A DNA stretch of 64,000 nucleotides from VRUE01 sp963708115 (GCA_963708115.1 CAVPRX010000001.1:868001-932000), one strand, 5' to 3'. Shown: positions 41,418 to 50,068, counted from the first letter of the stretch. The notes: generated from the letters alone by a model not told the origin. Numbers and translations are program-made.

Positions 41418-41879
41418 GTGATCTACCTGCTGCGACACGGCGATGCCGAGCGGGGCAATGGCGATGACGCAGAGCGCCGCCTGACCGAGAAGGGGGAGCG
41501 GCAGTCGCAGGTCGCGGGCCACGCTCTGGCCGCCCTCGGCATCGAGATCGAGGCCTGCCTGACCAGCCCCAAGGTGCGAGCGGCGGACACGGCGCGACTC
41601 GCCTGCCAATCGCTTGCAGTAGAGCCCGAGATCGCCACCGAGCTGAGTGGGGGTGGCTTCGACTCCAGCGACCTCGCCGCCGGACGCGGCGAGACGATGC
41701 TGGTCGGCCACGAGCCGTCTTTCTCCGACGAGATAGCGCGCCTTACCGGAGCCAAGGCGAAGCTGCGCAAGGGCGGCCTGGCGATCGTCGACGGCAACAC
41801 GCTGCTGGCCCTGATGCGGCCGGCTGACCTGGCCGCCATCGCGGCGGCGAGGTCAGGCCGATCCAGCGCCGACCGGTAG
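41418..41879 (+). CDS. histidine phosphatase (SixA-like)
   Basis: A 153-aa histidine phosphatase: YLLRHGDAERG with catalytic His, RRLTEKGERQSQVAG, LTSPKVRAADTA and ETMLVGHEPSFSDE with the second His. SixA removes phosphate from phosphohistidine proteins. GTG at 41418. End of an apparent five-gene + strand run from 39056. Confidence 0.87.
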   Translation: MIYLLRHGDAERGNGDDAERRLTEKGERQSQVAGHALAALGIEIEACLTSPKVRAADTARLACQSLAVEPEIATELSGGGFDSSDLAAGRGETMLVGHEPSFSDEIARLTGAKAKLRKGGLAIVDGNTLLALMRPADLAAIAAARSGRSSADR

Positions 41880-41918
41880 TGCCCCGGCCGCTCATGGGAG
41901 GTGAAGCAGCCGGGGCAC
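41879..41918 (+). terminator. hairpin terminator after sixA-like gene
   Basis: GTGCCCCGGC (41879-41888) pairs with GCCGGGGCAC (41909-41918), a 10-bp GC-rich stem that starts at the stop codon; weak T content follows (GCTTGTTC). Confidence 0.65.
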
Positions 41919-41991
41919 GCTTGTTCAGCAATCGCTTTCGCGACGCGGCGTATTGTCTATCAGACACTTACGCTCAAGGCCAGTGAACATC

Positions 41992-42036
41992 GCTCCACTC
42001 GCGATGAATGTCACTAATACACAACATTATGTCACT
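41992..42036 (+). promoter_or_regulatory. spaced repeats in the fabG-like promoter region
   Basis: ATGTCACT occurs at 42008-42015 and 42029-42036, 21 bp apart (two helical turns), with a reversed imperfect copy AGTGAACAT at 41992-42000. The region 41919-42169 is AT-richer and gene-free; these look like binding sites for a regulator of the SDR gene. Confidence 0.45.
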
Positions 42037-42169
42037 GGAATGCGCCATAAGCAGTGCAGCCGTCTCTTTTATCTGGGCAAACTGGGCCGACTGGCCGGTC
42101 AACCAGGATTGCGCCATTGCCTGTAGCCTCCCCGGCCGACTTCACGACCTATAAGGAGAGCGCAGATCG

Positions 42170-43000
42170 ATGGGACTTCTTGATGGAAAAGCGGCGATAG
42201 TCACCGGCTCGGCTCGGGGAATCGGCCGCGCCACCGCAGAGCTGTTCGCCAGCGAGGGCGCAAAGGTTCTGATCAACGACCTCGACGCCGACGTAGCCGA
42301 GCAGGCCGCCGGTGAGATCGACGGCGAGACCGCTGTCCACGCCGGCGACCTGACCCAGCCAGATGCAGCCGACAAGCTGGTCGCCGCCGGCGTCGACGCG
42401 TTCGGCGCGATCGACATCGTCGTCAACAACGCCGGCTACACCTGGGACGGCGTCGCCCACCGGATGACCGACGAGCAGTTTCAGGCGATGCTCGACATCC
42501 ACACGATCGTCCCCTTCAGGGTCGCCCGGGCGCTGGCGCCACACTGGCGCGAGGCGGCCAAGGCCGAGCGGGGCGAAGGCAAAGAGGTCTTCCGCAAGCT
42601 GATCAACATCTCCTCGACCTCTGGGACGATGGGCAACGCCGGCCAGATCAACTACTCCGCCGCCAAGATGGCCGTCGTCGGGATGACCAAAACCCTGGCC
42701 AAGGAGTGGGGGCAGTTCAAGATCAACGTCAACGCCGTCGCCTTCGGCTTCGTCGAAACGCGACTCACCGCCGCCAAAGAGGCCGGCGAGGAAATGACCG
42801 CCCCGGGCGGCGAGAAAATCGAGCTCGGCATCCCCGAGCAGATGCGGGCGATGGCCTCGGCGATCATCCCGCTGGGCCGCCCGGCGACGCCCGCCGAGGC
42901 CTCCGGCCCGGTCCTCTTCCTCGCCTCGCCCCTGGCCAACTACATGCAGGGCCAGGTCCTCAACGTGACGGGCGGGATGTTCGGAGGCATGTACACCTGA
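42170..43000 (+). CDS. FabG-like 3-oxoacyl reductase (SDR)
   Basis: A 276-aa SDR: AAIVTGSARGIGRATAELFA, DIVVNNAGYTWDG, ISSTSGTMGNAGQINYSAAK (Ser, Tyr, Lys), NVNAVAFGFVETRLT and a VLNVTGGMFGGMYT end. Related to mycobacterial FabG-like acetoacyl-CoA/ACP reductases. Preceded by AAGGAGAGCG before ATG 42170. Its stop codon begins the structured element copy 2. Confidence 0.88.
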   Translation: MGLLDGKAAIVTGSARGIGRATAELFASEGAKVLINDLDADVAEQAAGEIDGETAVHAGDLTQPDAADKLVAAGVDAFGAIDIVVNNAGYTWDGVAHRMTDEQFQAMLDIHTIVPFRVARALAPHWREAAKAERGEGKEVFRKLINISSTSGTMGNAGQINYSAAKMAVVGMTKTLAKEWGQFKINVNAVAFGFVETRLTAAKEAGEEMTAPGGEKIELGIPEQMRAMASAIIPLGRPATPAEASGPVLFLASPLANYMQGQVLNVTGGMFGGMYT

Positions 43001-43117
43001 GGACGCTGCAAACCGGCGCCTGACGGCGTCCTCGGGAGGTCGGCTCGGTCATGCACGAACATGTGCACTCCCTTCGCCGACCTCCCTGCGTCCTTGTCAG
43101 GCTTGGTTTTCGCGCCC
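42999..43117 (+). ncRNA. candidate structured intergenic RNA element, copy 2
   Basis: Between the FabG-like stop and the nitroreductase start. Hairpin I: GAGGACGC (42999-43006) with GCGTCCTC (43026-43033), 19-nt loop TGCAAACCGGCGCCTGACG. Hairpin II: GGGAGGTCGGC (43034-43044) with GCCGACCTCCC (43076-43086), enclosing TGCAC/GTGCA (43052-43067). Then TGCGTCC and GCTTGGTTTTCGCGCCC (43101-43117), 10 nt before ATG 43128. Matches copy 1 at 18475-18597 in order and loop length. Confidence 0.55.
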
Positions 43118-43127
43118 TCACAACACT

Positions 43128-43580
43128 ATGAACTCCTTAGATCTAGCCGAAAGGACCTGGCCCATCCTCCGACGGGCGGCGGGGCTGCATACGTGGCTCT
43201 ACCGAACGACCGGCGGGCGGCTCGGCCAGAACGTGCCGGGTGGGCCCGGGAAGATGCTCCTGCTCGACCATGTGGGAGCGAAGAGCGGCACCAAGCGCAC
43301 CGCTCCCCTGCTCTACGTGAAGGACGGCGAGAACGTCGCGGTCATCGCCTCCAAAGGCGGCTATCCAAAGAACCCGGCCTGGTACTACAACCTGATGGCC
43401 AACCCGGACACGGAGGTTCAGATCGGTCGCGAGCTGCGACCGGTGCATGCTCGAGTCGCGGCCGGCGAAGAGCGGGCGAGGCTCTGGGCCGAGGCCGTCA
43501 GGGTCTGGGGCGGATACGAGGACTACGCGGCCCACAGCAAGGGGCGCGAGATCCCGCTGGTAGTCCTCGAGCCCCGTTAG
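43128..43580 (+). CDS. F420-dependent nitroreductase (DDN family)
   Basis: A 150-aa deazaflavin (F420)-dependent oxidoreductase like mycobacterial Ddn: GKMLLLDHVGAKSGTKRTAP, LLYVKDGENVAVIASKGGYP, KNPAWYYNLMANPDTEVQIG. The K-S-G-x-x-R and S-x-G-G-x-x-x-x-P-x-W-Y-x-N motifs bind F420. F420 use supports an actinobacterial host. Convergent, 4-nt overlap with the next gene. Confidence 0.88.
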   Translation: MNSLDLAERTWPILRRAAGLHTWLYRTTGGRLGQNVPGGPGKMLLLDHVGAKSGTKRTAPLLYVKDGENVAVIASKGGYPKNPAWYYNLMANPDTEVQIGRELRPVHARVAAGEERARLWAEAVRVWGGYEDYAAHSKGREIPLVVLEPR

Positions 43581-44431
43581 CTCTTCGGCCGTCGCTCCTC
43601 GGCGACCGGCTTCCCACCCTCGGCTATCGCCTCCGGCGGCCACGGCCCGGCCCAGTTGTCGCGTGCGCCGTCGATCGTGATCGTCGTGCCGGAGAAGAAG
43701 TCCCCCGCCGGCGAGGCAAGATAGGCGACCAACCAGGCCATCTCCTCAGCGCGACCGGCCCGGCCGATCGGGATCGAGCGCTCGAGGTTGTCGACGACGA
43801 CCTGCGGATACTTGGTCAGCAGCGTCTCGGTGGCGAACTGCCCGGCGGCTAGGGCACAGGTCTTGATCCCGAAGCGCGCCCACTCGACCGCGAGCGTCCG
43901 CATCATGTTCTCGACCGCGGCACGCGCCGCGCCCGAGTGGACCATCCCCGGCATGCCGTTGTGGGGCGAGAGGGTGACGCTGAGCACCTTGCCGCCACCC
44001 TGCGGGATGAACGCCTTGGTCGCCGCGGCGTGGGTCATCAACCAGGTGCCCTCGACGTTCAGCTCGATCACCGTACGGAAGCCTTTCGGGCTGATCGACT
44101 CCGCAGGAGCGAGGAACTGCCCGCCGGCGTTGTTGACGAGCACGTCGAGGCGACCGTGGCGCTCCAGCAACCCGTCGAAGAGCCGCTCGACCGCCTCCTC
44201 GTCACGGATGTCCAGAGGCTCGAACTCGAAGGAGCCGGCCAGGCCAGCCGCCAACTCAGCCGTCTCCGCGAGCGGCTCCTCGCGACGACCGCAACCGACC
44301 ACCGCGGCACCCAGACGAGTCAGCTCCAGCGCCGTCTCCCGCCCCAGGCCGCTGCCCGCGCCGGAGACCAGGCAGACCTGCTCGTCGAGCAGACCGTCCC
44401 TGAAGATGCGCGAATGAGCGCTCTCAGCCAT
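43577..44431 (-). CDS. SDR of the 2,4-dienoyl/enoyl-CoA reductase type
   Basis: A 284-aa SDR: CLVSGAGSGLGRETALELTR, LDVLVNNAGGQFLAPAES, and SVTLSPHNGMPGMVHSGAAR where the usual YxxxK is replaced, as in dienoyl-CoA reductases that use other residues. CALAAGQFATE and FFSGTTITIDGA follow. Likely acts on an unsaturated acyl-CoA. ATG at 44431. Confidence 0.8.
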   Translation of the reverse strand: MAESAHSRIFRDGLLDEQVCLVSGAGSGLGRETALELTRLGAAVVGCGRREEPLAETAELAAGLAGSFEFEPLDIRDEEAVERLFDGLLERHGRLDVLVNNAGGQFLAPAESISPKGFRTVIELNVEGTWLMTHAAATKAFIPQGGGKVLSVTLSPHNGMPGMVHSGAARAAVENMMRTLAVEWARFGIKTCALAAGQFATETLLTKYPQVVVDNLERSIPIGRAGRAEEMAWLVAYLASPAGDFFSGTTITIDGARDNWAGPWPPEAIAEGGKPVAEERRPKS

Positions 44432-44481
44432 CGTCGATCAAGCCTATAGGCGACCTGAAGCAAGGTAATGTCATCCGGGCG

Positions 44482-45393
44482 ATGAAGGTGCACGTGGAGG
44501 CGAAACCGCTGCACGAGCCGCTTGCCGGAGGGACTCCCGGCGCCACGGTGAGCGTCGAACCGCTCATCGCCGGTCATGTCACCTGGCCGCGCACGATGAT
44601 GGAAAGGCCCGGCGGGCGCCTGGAGACGCTGAAGCTGGTGCGCGCCCTGATCACCGGCCAACCGGCCGCGACCGTCCCCTGTCCCGCCTTCCTCATCCGC
44701 CACCCCAGCGCGGGCGCGATCCTCGTCGACACCGGCCTTCACCCCTCGATCGCCACCGACGGCAAGGAGAACTTCGGCGGGCTCGGTGCCCGCGTCGGCA
44801 ATCCCTCGCTGGAGGCCGGTACCGACGTGCCGGCCCAGCTGCGCTCGCGCGGCCTCGACGCCGGCGAGATCCCCATCGTCGTGATGACCCACATGCACAT
44901 CGACCACACCTCGGCGATCTCCGAGTTCCCCAACTCGACCTTCGTGGTCAGCGAGGTCGAGTGGGAGGCTGCGACCGTGGGGCCGAAACCGCTGATGAAC
45001 GGCTACCGGCGGGCACACTTCGACTATGCCTTCGACTACCGCACGGTCGACTTCAATCGCGGCGGCATCGACTCCTACTCGAGCTTCGCCCGTTGCTTCG
45101 ACCTCTTCGGCGACGGCTCGGTCCGGCTCGCCTACACCCCCGGCCACAGCGCCGGCCACATGTCGGTGATCGCCCACCTCTCCGAGCGCGACTTCGTGAT
45201 CGGCGGTGACGCCACCTACACCGAGGGGCAGCTCGACGGCAGCGCGCCGCTGGCGCCACGCCCTTTCGACGAGCACAACTACCGCCGTTCGCTTCAGGAG
45301 CTGAAGCTGTTCCGGCGCGAATTCCCGCAGGCGGTCGTCACGCCGGGGCACGATCCGAGCTTCTTCGAGAAGCTCGGCGACCGCTACGAGTAA
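44482..45393 (+). CDS. metallo-beta-lactamase-fold hydrolase (lactonase-like)
   Basis: A 303-aa MBL protein: VVMTHMHIDHTSAISEF (HxHxDH), AYTPGHSAGHMSVI, VIGGDATYTEGQL (metal Asp) and VVTPGHDPSF (last His). The arrangement is that of AHL-lactonase-like hydrolases; lactone or ester substrates are possible. ATG at 44482, divergent from the SDR gene; its 3' end overlaps plsC-like by 56 bp. Confidence 0.82.
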   Translation: MKVHVEAKPLHEPLAGGTPGATVSVEPLIAGHVTWPRTMMERPGGRLETLKLVRALITGQPAATVPCPAFLIRHPSAGAILVDTGLHPSIATDGKENFGGLGARVGNPSLEAGTDVPAQLRSRGLDAGEIPIVVMTHMHIDHTSAISEFPNSTFVVSEVEWEAATVGPKPLMNGYRRAHFDYAFDYRTVDFNRGGIDSYSSFARCFDLFGDGSVRLAYTPGHSAGHMSVIAHLSERDFVIGGDATYTEGQLDGSAPLAPRPFDEHNYRRSLQELKLFRREFPQAVVTPGHDPSFFEKLGDRYE

Positions 45394-46081
45394 CCAGCTC
45401 GCCGTGCATCTCCCGCACCCGGGCGAAGATCTCGTGCGCCACCTCGTCCTGGCGCCCGCGGCTGGGTGACTCCTCCAACGGGAAGGAGAGCGGCTCGCCG
45501 TACTGGACGGTGACCTTGGGGAAGCGCAGCCTCTTCCAGCGACGCACCTTGGACGAGCCATGGATCGCGACGGGCACGACCGGGGCGCCCGATTCGAGCG
45601 CGAGCCGCCCGACGCCCGGTTTCGGCTCGCCCAACTCGCCGCTGCGGGAGCGGCCGCCCTCCGCGTAGATCAAGAGCATCTCGCCCTGGCCGAGAACCTC
45701 GAAGGCCGTTTCAAAAGCCTTCTCGTCGTGGTGGCCGCGTCGGATCGGAATCACCCCGCCGACCTTGTAGATGTAGGTGAGGACCGGCGTGCCGAACATC
45801 TGCGATTTGGCCATGAAGCGGATTTTCCGCCGCAGGTAGAGGCCGACGAAGAAGTGGTCCATCTGGCTGAAGTGGTTCGGGGCGAGGATCAGCGGCCCGT
45901 CCTTCGGCACGTTCTTCACCCCGATCGCCCGCACGCGGTAGATCAGCAGGGTCGGCAGCGAGACGAGGATGCGGACAAAGGTGTAGGTCCAGCCGGCGCC
46001 TTTGCGCGCCGAGGCGTGGAACTGATCGAAGTAGGACGCCGGGCGGTCGTCCTTGTAGACCTGTGGCTTCATGTCGGGCAT
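45338..46081 (-). CDS. 1-acyl-glycerol-3-phosphate acyltransferase (PlsC-like)
   Basis: A 247-aa acyltransferase with NHFSQMDH (N-H-x4-D), RRKIRFMAKSQMF, GVIPIRRGHHDEKA, LLIYAEGGRSRSGEL (E-G-x-R-S) and VPVAIHGSSKV. It would acylate lysophosphatidic acid. ATG at 46081 (or 46072) fits the family; the frame runs upstream to 46153 through hairpins. Downstream of glycerol kinase on the same strand, so glycerol use and lipid synthesis are neighbours. Confidence 0.85.
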   Translation of the reverse strand: MPDMKPQVYKDDRPASYFDQFHASARKGAGWTYTFVRILVSLPTLLIYRVRAIGVKNVPKDGPLILAPNHFSQMDHFFVGLYLRRKIRFMAKSQMFGTPVLTYIYKVGGVIPIRRGHHDEKAFETAFEVLGQGEMLLIYAEGGRSRSGELGEPKPGVGRLALESGAPVVPVAIHGSSKVRRWKRLRFPKVTVQYGEPLSFPLEESPSRGRQDEVAHEIFARVREMHGELVTRSGRRASRRSSDRAPA

Positions 46082-46089
46082 GGCGGAGA

Positions 46090-46202
46090 CGACGGCCGCA
46101 CGGCCGTCGCTCTGCGTAACCCTTGTGTCGGCGACGGTTACGCGGCCTGCCAACAGACTGCGGTCGTCGTTTGTTTCGCATAGGGCAACAAACGACGACC
46201 GC
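46090..46202 (-). promoter_or_regulatory. three stacked hairpins between glpK and plsC
   Basis: In genome order: CGACGGCC/GGCCGTCG (46090-46109); GCGTAACC/GGTTACGC (46114-46143); GCGGTCGTCGTTTGTT/AACAAACGACGACCGC (46160-46202, 16-bp arms, 11-nt loop). The last is likely the glpK terminator; the first ends 9 bp before the plsC ATG. Confidence 0.6.
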
Positions 46203-46207
46203 GCTGC

Positions 46208-47656
46208 TCAGGCGGCCCAGCCCCGGCTGCGCTCAAGCGCCCGGTGCCAGTCCACGAGCAGTGCCTCACACGCGTCGCCGCTCATCCGCGGCTCGTAGCG
46301 CGCCGCCTCGCGCCACATCTCGGCGACCTGCCCGGCGCTCCAACACCCGGTCGCTATCCCGGCCAAGTAGGCGGCACCGAGGGCCGTCGTCTCGGCGATC
46401 TCCGGCACCACGACGGGAGCGCCCAACACGTCGGCCTGGAACTGCATCAGCCAACAGTTCGCGACCGCGCCACCGTCGGCTTTCAGCTCGGTCAGGGCCT
46501 CGCCGCCGGCCGCCTCCTCCGCCCTCACCGCGTCGACCGTCTGGTAGGCAATCGCCTCCAACGCCGCCCTCGCCAGGTGGGCGCGCCCGCTGCCGCGGGT
46601 GAGGCCGACGATGGTGCCGCGCGCGTAGGGATCCCAGTGCGGCGAACCGAGCCCAGTCAGCGCGGGGACGAAGTAGACGCCGTCGTTGCCATCGAGCGAG
46701 GCGGCCAAGGCCTCGCTCTCCCCCGCCTCGTCGATGATCCCCAGACCATCGCGCAGCCACTGCACGGCGGCGCCGGTGACGAAGATCGATGCCTCTAGAG
46801 CGTAGGCCGCCGCCCCATCCGGGGCGGCGGCGATCGTCGTCAGCAGCCCCTCGCTCGGCTCCGGCGCCTCGTTGCCGGCATTGAGCAGGACGAAGCTGCC
46901 GGTCCCGTAGGTGTTCTTGGCGCTGCCAGGGCGGTGGCAGGCCTGGCCGAACAGCGCCGCCTGCTGATCGCCGGCGATCCCGGCGACCGGCACCTCGCCG
47001 CCGAACTCCGAGGTCACGCCATAGAGGTGCGCCGAGGGCAGCGGCTCCGGCAGTCGCGCCGGGTCGACGCCAAGCAACCCGCAGAGCTCGCCGTCCCAGG
47101 CGAGGCGGCGAATGTCGAACAGCATCGTCCGCGAGGCATTCGTGTAGTCGGTCGCGTGGCGGCCGGTGAGCTTGAAGAGCAACCAGGAGTCGATCGTGCC
47201 GAAGACCGCCCGCTCGACGCCCTCGACGTTGCCCAACAGCCACTCGATCTTCGTTGCGGAGAAGTAGGGGTCGACGACGAGGCCGGTCCGCTCCCGCACC
47301 AGCTCCTCGCGGCCGTCCTCTCGCAACTCCTCGCAGCGTGCCGCGGTGCGCCGGTCCTGCCAGACCAAGGCCCGGTGGAGCGGCTCGCCGGTCGCCGGAT
47401 CCCAGGCGACGACGGTCTCGCGTTGGTTGGTGATCCCGATCCCGTCCAGTTCGGCGCCCTGAATCCCAGCGTCGGTGATCGCCTGAATCGCGACCCGCCG
47501 CGTCACCTCCCAGATTTCCCCCGCGTCGTGCTCGACCCAGCCCGGCCGCGGGAAATGCTGCTCGAACTCCGAGTACGCCCGGCCCGCGACCTGCCCCTCC
47601 GCATCGAAGACGAGGCAGGTCGTGCCGGTGGTGCCCTGATCGATCGCGAGGATCAA
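46208..47656 (-). CDS. glpK: glycerol kinase
   Basis: A 482-aa FGGY kinase: LILAIDQGTTGTTCLVFD, ITNQRETVVAWDPATGEPLH, RALVWQDRRTA, ATKIEWLLGNV, GIAGDQQAALFGQ, KNTYGTGSFVLLN, LKADGGAVANCWLMQFQADV. All key glycerol and ATP motifs are intact. TTG at 47656 overlaps the glycosyltransferase stop by 4 nt (TTGA) and gives the expected N-terminus. Phosphorylates glycerol for use in lipids. Confidence 0.93.
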   Translation of the reverse strand: MILAIDQGTTGTTCLVFDAEGQVAGRAYSEFEQHFPRPGWVEHDAGEIWEVTRRVAIQAITDAGIQGAELDGIGITNQRETVVAWDPATGEPLHRALVWQDRRTAARCEELREDGREELVRERTGLVVDPYFSATKIEWLLGNVEGVERAVFGTIDSWLLFKLTGRHATDYTNASRTMLFDIRRLAWDGELCGLLGVDPARLPEPLPSAHLYGVTSEFGGEVPVAGIAGDQQAALFGQACHRPGSAKNTYGTGSFVLLNAGNEAPEPSEGLLTTIAAAPDGAAAYALEASIFVTGAAVQWLRDGLGIIDEAGESEALAASLDGNDGVYFVPALTGLGSPHWDPYARGTIVGLTRGSGRAHLARAALEAIAYQTVDAVRAEEAAGGEALTELKADGGAVANCWLMQFQADVLGAPVVVPEIAETTALGAAYLAGIATGCWSAGQVAEMWREAARYEPRMSGDACEALLVDWHRALERSRGWAA

Positions 47657-48354
47657 CTCGGGCCCGATCTGCGGCGAGAGAGGTAGACGCGGGCGAAGTC
47701 GGCGAGCTGGCGGGCGCGATGGGCGAAGCCGGCGAGGGAGCGGCCCGTGGCGCGGTGGGATAGATCGAGCTCGTACTCGCGCAGGCGGTATCCGCAACGG
47801 ACCGCGTCGATCGTCATCCCGACCTCCATTCCGTAGCCGCCGGCGAAGGGCAGAACCGCGCGCAACACCTCGGCCCGCAGCGCCCGCTGGCCGGAGATCG
47901 GCGCCTCGGTCTCGAGCCCGCAGCGGCGGCGGATCGCCCAGCGGGCAAAGCCGAGCGCGAAGCCGAAGCCGCCGCCAACCCGGCGGCTGAAGGCGGCGAC
48001 GGCGACGTCGCACTCACCGCCCCGAACGGCGTCCACCAGGAGCGCCAACTGGGCGGCGGAGGCTCCGAGGTCGCCGTCGCAGAGCAGGACGAGCTCCGGG
48101 GCGGGGCCGGCGCTCAGCGCCGCCTCCGCGCCAGCGCCGACGTTGGCGCCCTTGCCGTGTCGTCGGCCACGGCTGACCACCTGGGCTCCGGCGGCCATCG
48201 CGGCCTCGGCGGTGCCGTCGGTGGAGGCATCGTCGGCGACCCACAGAGCCGCCCCGGGCATGGCGCCGCGCAGCGCCCCGAGCGTCTCCCCGATCCGGTC
48301 GGCCTCGTTGCGAGCGGCAACTACGACGGCGATTGCGGCGACAGGGTCGGACAC
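47653..48354 (-). CDS. GT2-family glycosyltransferase
   Basis: A 233-aa GT2: VVVAARNEADRIGETLGALR, WVADDASTDGTAEAA, VLLCDGDLGASAAQL (DxD-like DGD) and the C-terminal GYRLREYELDLSHRATG. Resembles polyprenyl-phosphate or phosphoglycerate glycosyltransferases; no membrane segment. First gene of the GT2-glpK pair, divergent from the biotinyl-domain gene. Confidence 0.8.
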   Translation of the reverse strand: MSDPVAAIAVVVAARNEADRIGETLGALRGAMPGAALWVADDASTDGTAEAAMAAGAQVVSRGRRHGKGANVGAGAEAALSAGPAPELVLLCDGDLGASAAQLALLVDAVRGGECDVAVAAFSRRVGGGFGFALGFARWAIRRRCGLETEAPISGQRALRAEVLRAVLPFAGGYGMEVGMTIDAVRCGYRLREYELDLSHRATGRSLAGFAHRARQLADFARVYLSRRRSGPS

Positions 48355-48374
48355 GACGGATATTGTCCCGGCCC

Positions 48375-48587
48375 ATGGCGGACATCGAGGCGCACATAAC
48401 CGGCAACGTGTGGAAAATCGAGGTCGCGGTCGGCGACAAGGTCGAAGACGGCGACACGGTCGTCATCCTGGAGTCGATGAAGATGGAGATCCCCGTCGAG
48501 ACCGAGGACGACGGGACCGTGAAGGAGATTCGCTGCGAGGAGGGCCAGTCGGTCAGCGAAGGCGATGTCCTCGTAGTGCTGGAGTGA
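48375..48587 (+). CDS. biotinyl/lipoyl carrier protein
   Basis: A 70-aa single-domain biotin carboxyl carrier: MADIEAHITGNVWKIEVAVG, VVILESMKMEIPVET with the biotinyl Lys in ESMKME, and EGQSVSEGDVLVVLE. Such stand-alone carriers partner acyl-CoA carboxylases such as the one at 18598-20197. ATG at 48375. Confidence 0.9.
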   Translation: MADIEAHITGNVWKIEVAVGDKVEDGDTVVILESMKMEIPVETEDDGTVKEIRCEEGQSVSEGDVLVVLE

Positions 48588-48588
48588 A

Positions 48589-49395
48589 GTGAGCGAGCAG
48601 CTCGCCGGCGGCAAGCTGGTTCTCGACTATCCGGCCGAGGCGGTCGCCCGCATCCGCATCTCCAATCCCGAGCGCCGCAACGCGCTCGACCACGAGATCC
48701 TCGACTCCCTGGCGGAGACGCTGCCGCAACTCGCCCACGGGATCGAGACCCGCTGCGTGGTGATCACCGGCGCCCCACCGGCCTTCTCGGCCGGCTACGA
48801 CCTGACAGCGATTCCCGGCGCGACCTTCGAGCGCGACGCCGAGGCACTGGTCGCCCATCCCTTCCACGACGCGATGGAAGCGCTCGCCGCCCACCCCTGG
48901 CCGACCGTCGCGGCGATCAACGGTCACTGCCTCGGCGGCGGGCTGGAGCTGGCGATGACCTGCGACCTGCGCATCTGCGCCGCCGGCGCCAAGCTGGGCA
49001 TGCCGCCGGCAAAGCTCGGCCTCGTCTACAGCCACACCGGCCTGCGCAAGTTCCTCGACACGCTCGGCCTGGCGCGGACCAAGGAGCTCTTCCTGACCGG
49101 GCGCAACTTCGCGGCAGAGCGGGCCGAGCGGATCGGCCTGGTGCACGAGGTGGTCGAGGACGACGCCTTCGAGGCGGCGGCGCTCGAGCTGGCCGCCGAA
49201 GTGGCTTCCAACGCGCCGCTCTCGACCCGCGGCAACAAACGGGCGATCGAAGTGCTCAACTCGAATCCGCTGCTCAGCGAGCAGCAGGAGGCGGGCCTGA
49301 TCGCGCTGCGCGAATCGTGCTTCTCCTCCGACGATCTGCGCGAGGGCGTCGAAGCCTTCGCCGAGAAGCGCAAGCCACACTGGAAGGGACAGTGA
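48589..49395 (+). CDS. enoyl-CoA hydratase/isomerase family protein
   Basis: A 268-aa crotonase: VITGAPPAFSAGYDLTAIPG, AAINGHCLGGGLELAMTCDL, PAKLGLVYSHTGLRKFLDT. GTG at 48589, 1 bp after the carrier stop. Next to a biotin carrier, so possibly carboxylated acyl-CoA chemistry (e.g. methylmalonyl-CoA decarboxylase-like), inference only. Confidence 0.86.
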   Translation: MSEQLAGGKLVLDYPAEAVARIRISNPERRNALDHEILDSLAETLPQLAHGIETRCVVITGAPPAFSAGYDLTAIPGATFERDAEALVAHPFHDAMEALAAHPWPTVAAINGHCLGGGLELAMTCDLRICAAGAKLGMPPAKLGLVYSHTGLRKFLDTLGLARTKELFLTGRNFAAERAERIGLVHEVVEDDAFEAAALELAAEVASNAPLSTRGNKRAIEVLNSNPLLSEQQEAGLIALRESCFSSDDLREGVEAFAEKRKPHWKGQ

Positions 49396-50036
49396 GCAAG
49401 AAGGGCGCCAAAGCGCGGGCGGAGCTCGCCGCCGCCGACCCGGCGATGGCGGCGCTGATCGAGCGCATCGGAGAGATCGACCTGAAGACGCGCTTGCGAC
49501 GGCGCAGCGAGGAAAAACCTCCCGACGCATACGGAGCGCTGCTGCGGGCGATCGTCGGCCAGCAGCTCTCGACCAAAGCGGCGCGGACGATCTACCTGCG
49601 CGTCTGCGACCTCTTCGGCGGCTCCACCCCCTCGCCCGAGCAACTGCTGGAGGCCGGCGAGGAGGACCTGCGCGGCTGTGGCCTCTCCGGGCGCAAGGTC
49701 GAGTACGTCCGCGACCTCGCTGTCCATGTGCTCGACGGCGAGCTCGAGCTGGACCGGCTTGGCGATCTCTCCGACGAGGAGGCGACCGAGGAGATCGTCG
49801 CGGTGCGCGGCCTCGGCCAGTGGACCGCGGAGATGTTCCTGCTCTTCCACCTGGAGCGTCCTGACGTCCTCTCCGGCGGCGATCTCGGCATCCGCAAAGC
49901 GATCCAGATCGAGTACGGCCTGGAGGAGATGCCGACCCCGCAACGGGTGCTGGAGATCGGCGAGCCCTGGCGCCCCCACCGCAGCCTCGCCTCGCTCTAC
50001 CTCTGGGAGTCGCTCGCAAGCGTTCCTGTCGAGTGA
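49392..50036 (+). CDS. DNA-3-methyladenine glycosylase II (AlkA-like)
   Basis: A 214-aa HhH-GPD base-excision glycosylase: LLRAIVGQQLSTKAARTIYL, GLSGRKVEYVRDLA, EIVAVRGLGQWTAEMFLLFH (helix-hairpin-helix), RPDVLSGGDLGIRKAI with the catalytic Asp (DLG). Removes alkylated bases. GTG overlaps the hydratase stop (GTGA). Confidence 0.9.
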   Translation: MSKKGAKARAELAAADPAMAALIERIGEIDLKTRLRRRSEEKPPDAYGALLRAIVGQQLSTKAARTIYLRVCDLFGGSTPSPEQLLEAGEEDLRGCGLSGRKVEYVRDLAVHVLDGELELDRLGDLSDEEATEEIVAVRGLGQWTAEMFLLFHLERPDVLSGGDLGIRKAIQIEYGLEEMPTPQRVLEIGEPWRPHRSLASLYLWESLASVPVE

Positions 50037-50068
50037 GGCTCGCAGCCAGAACGGCCGATAAGAGACGA

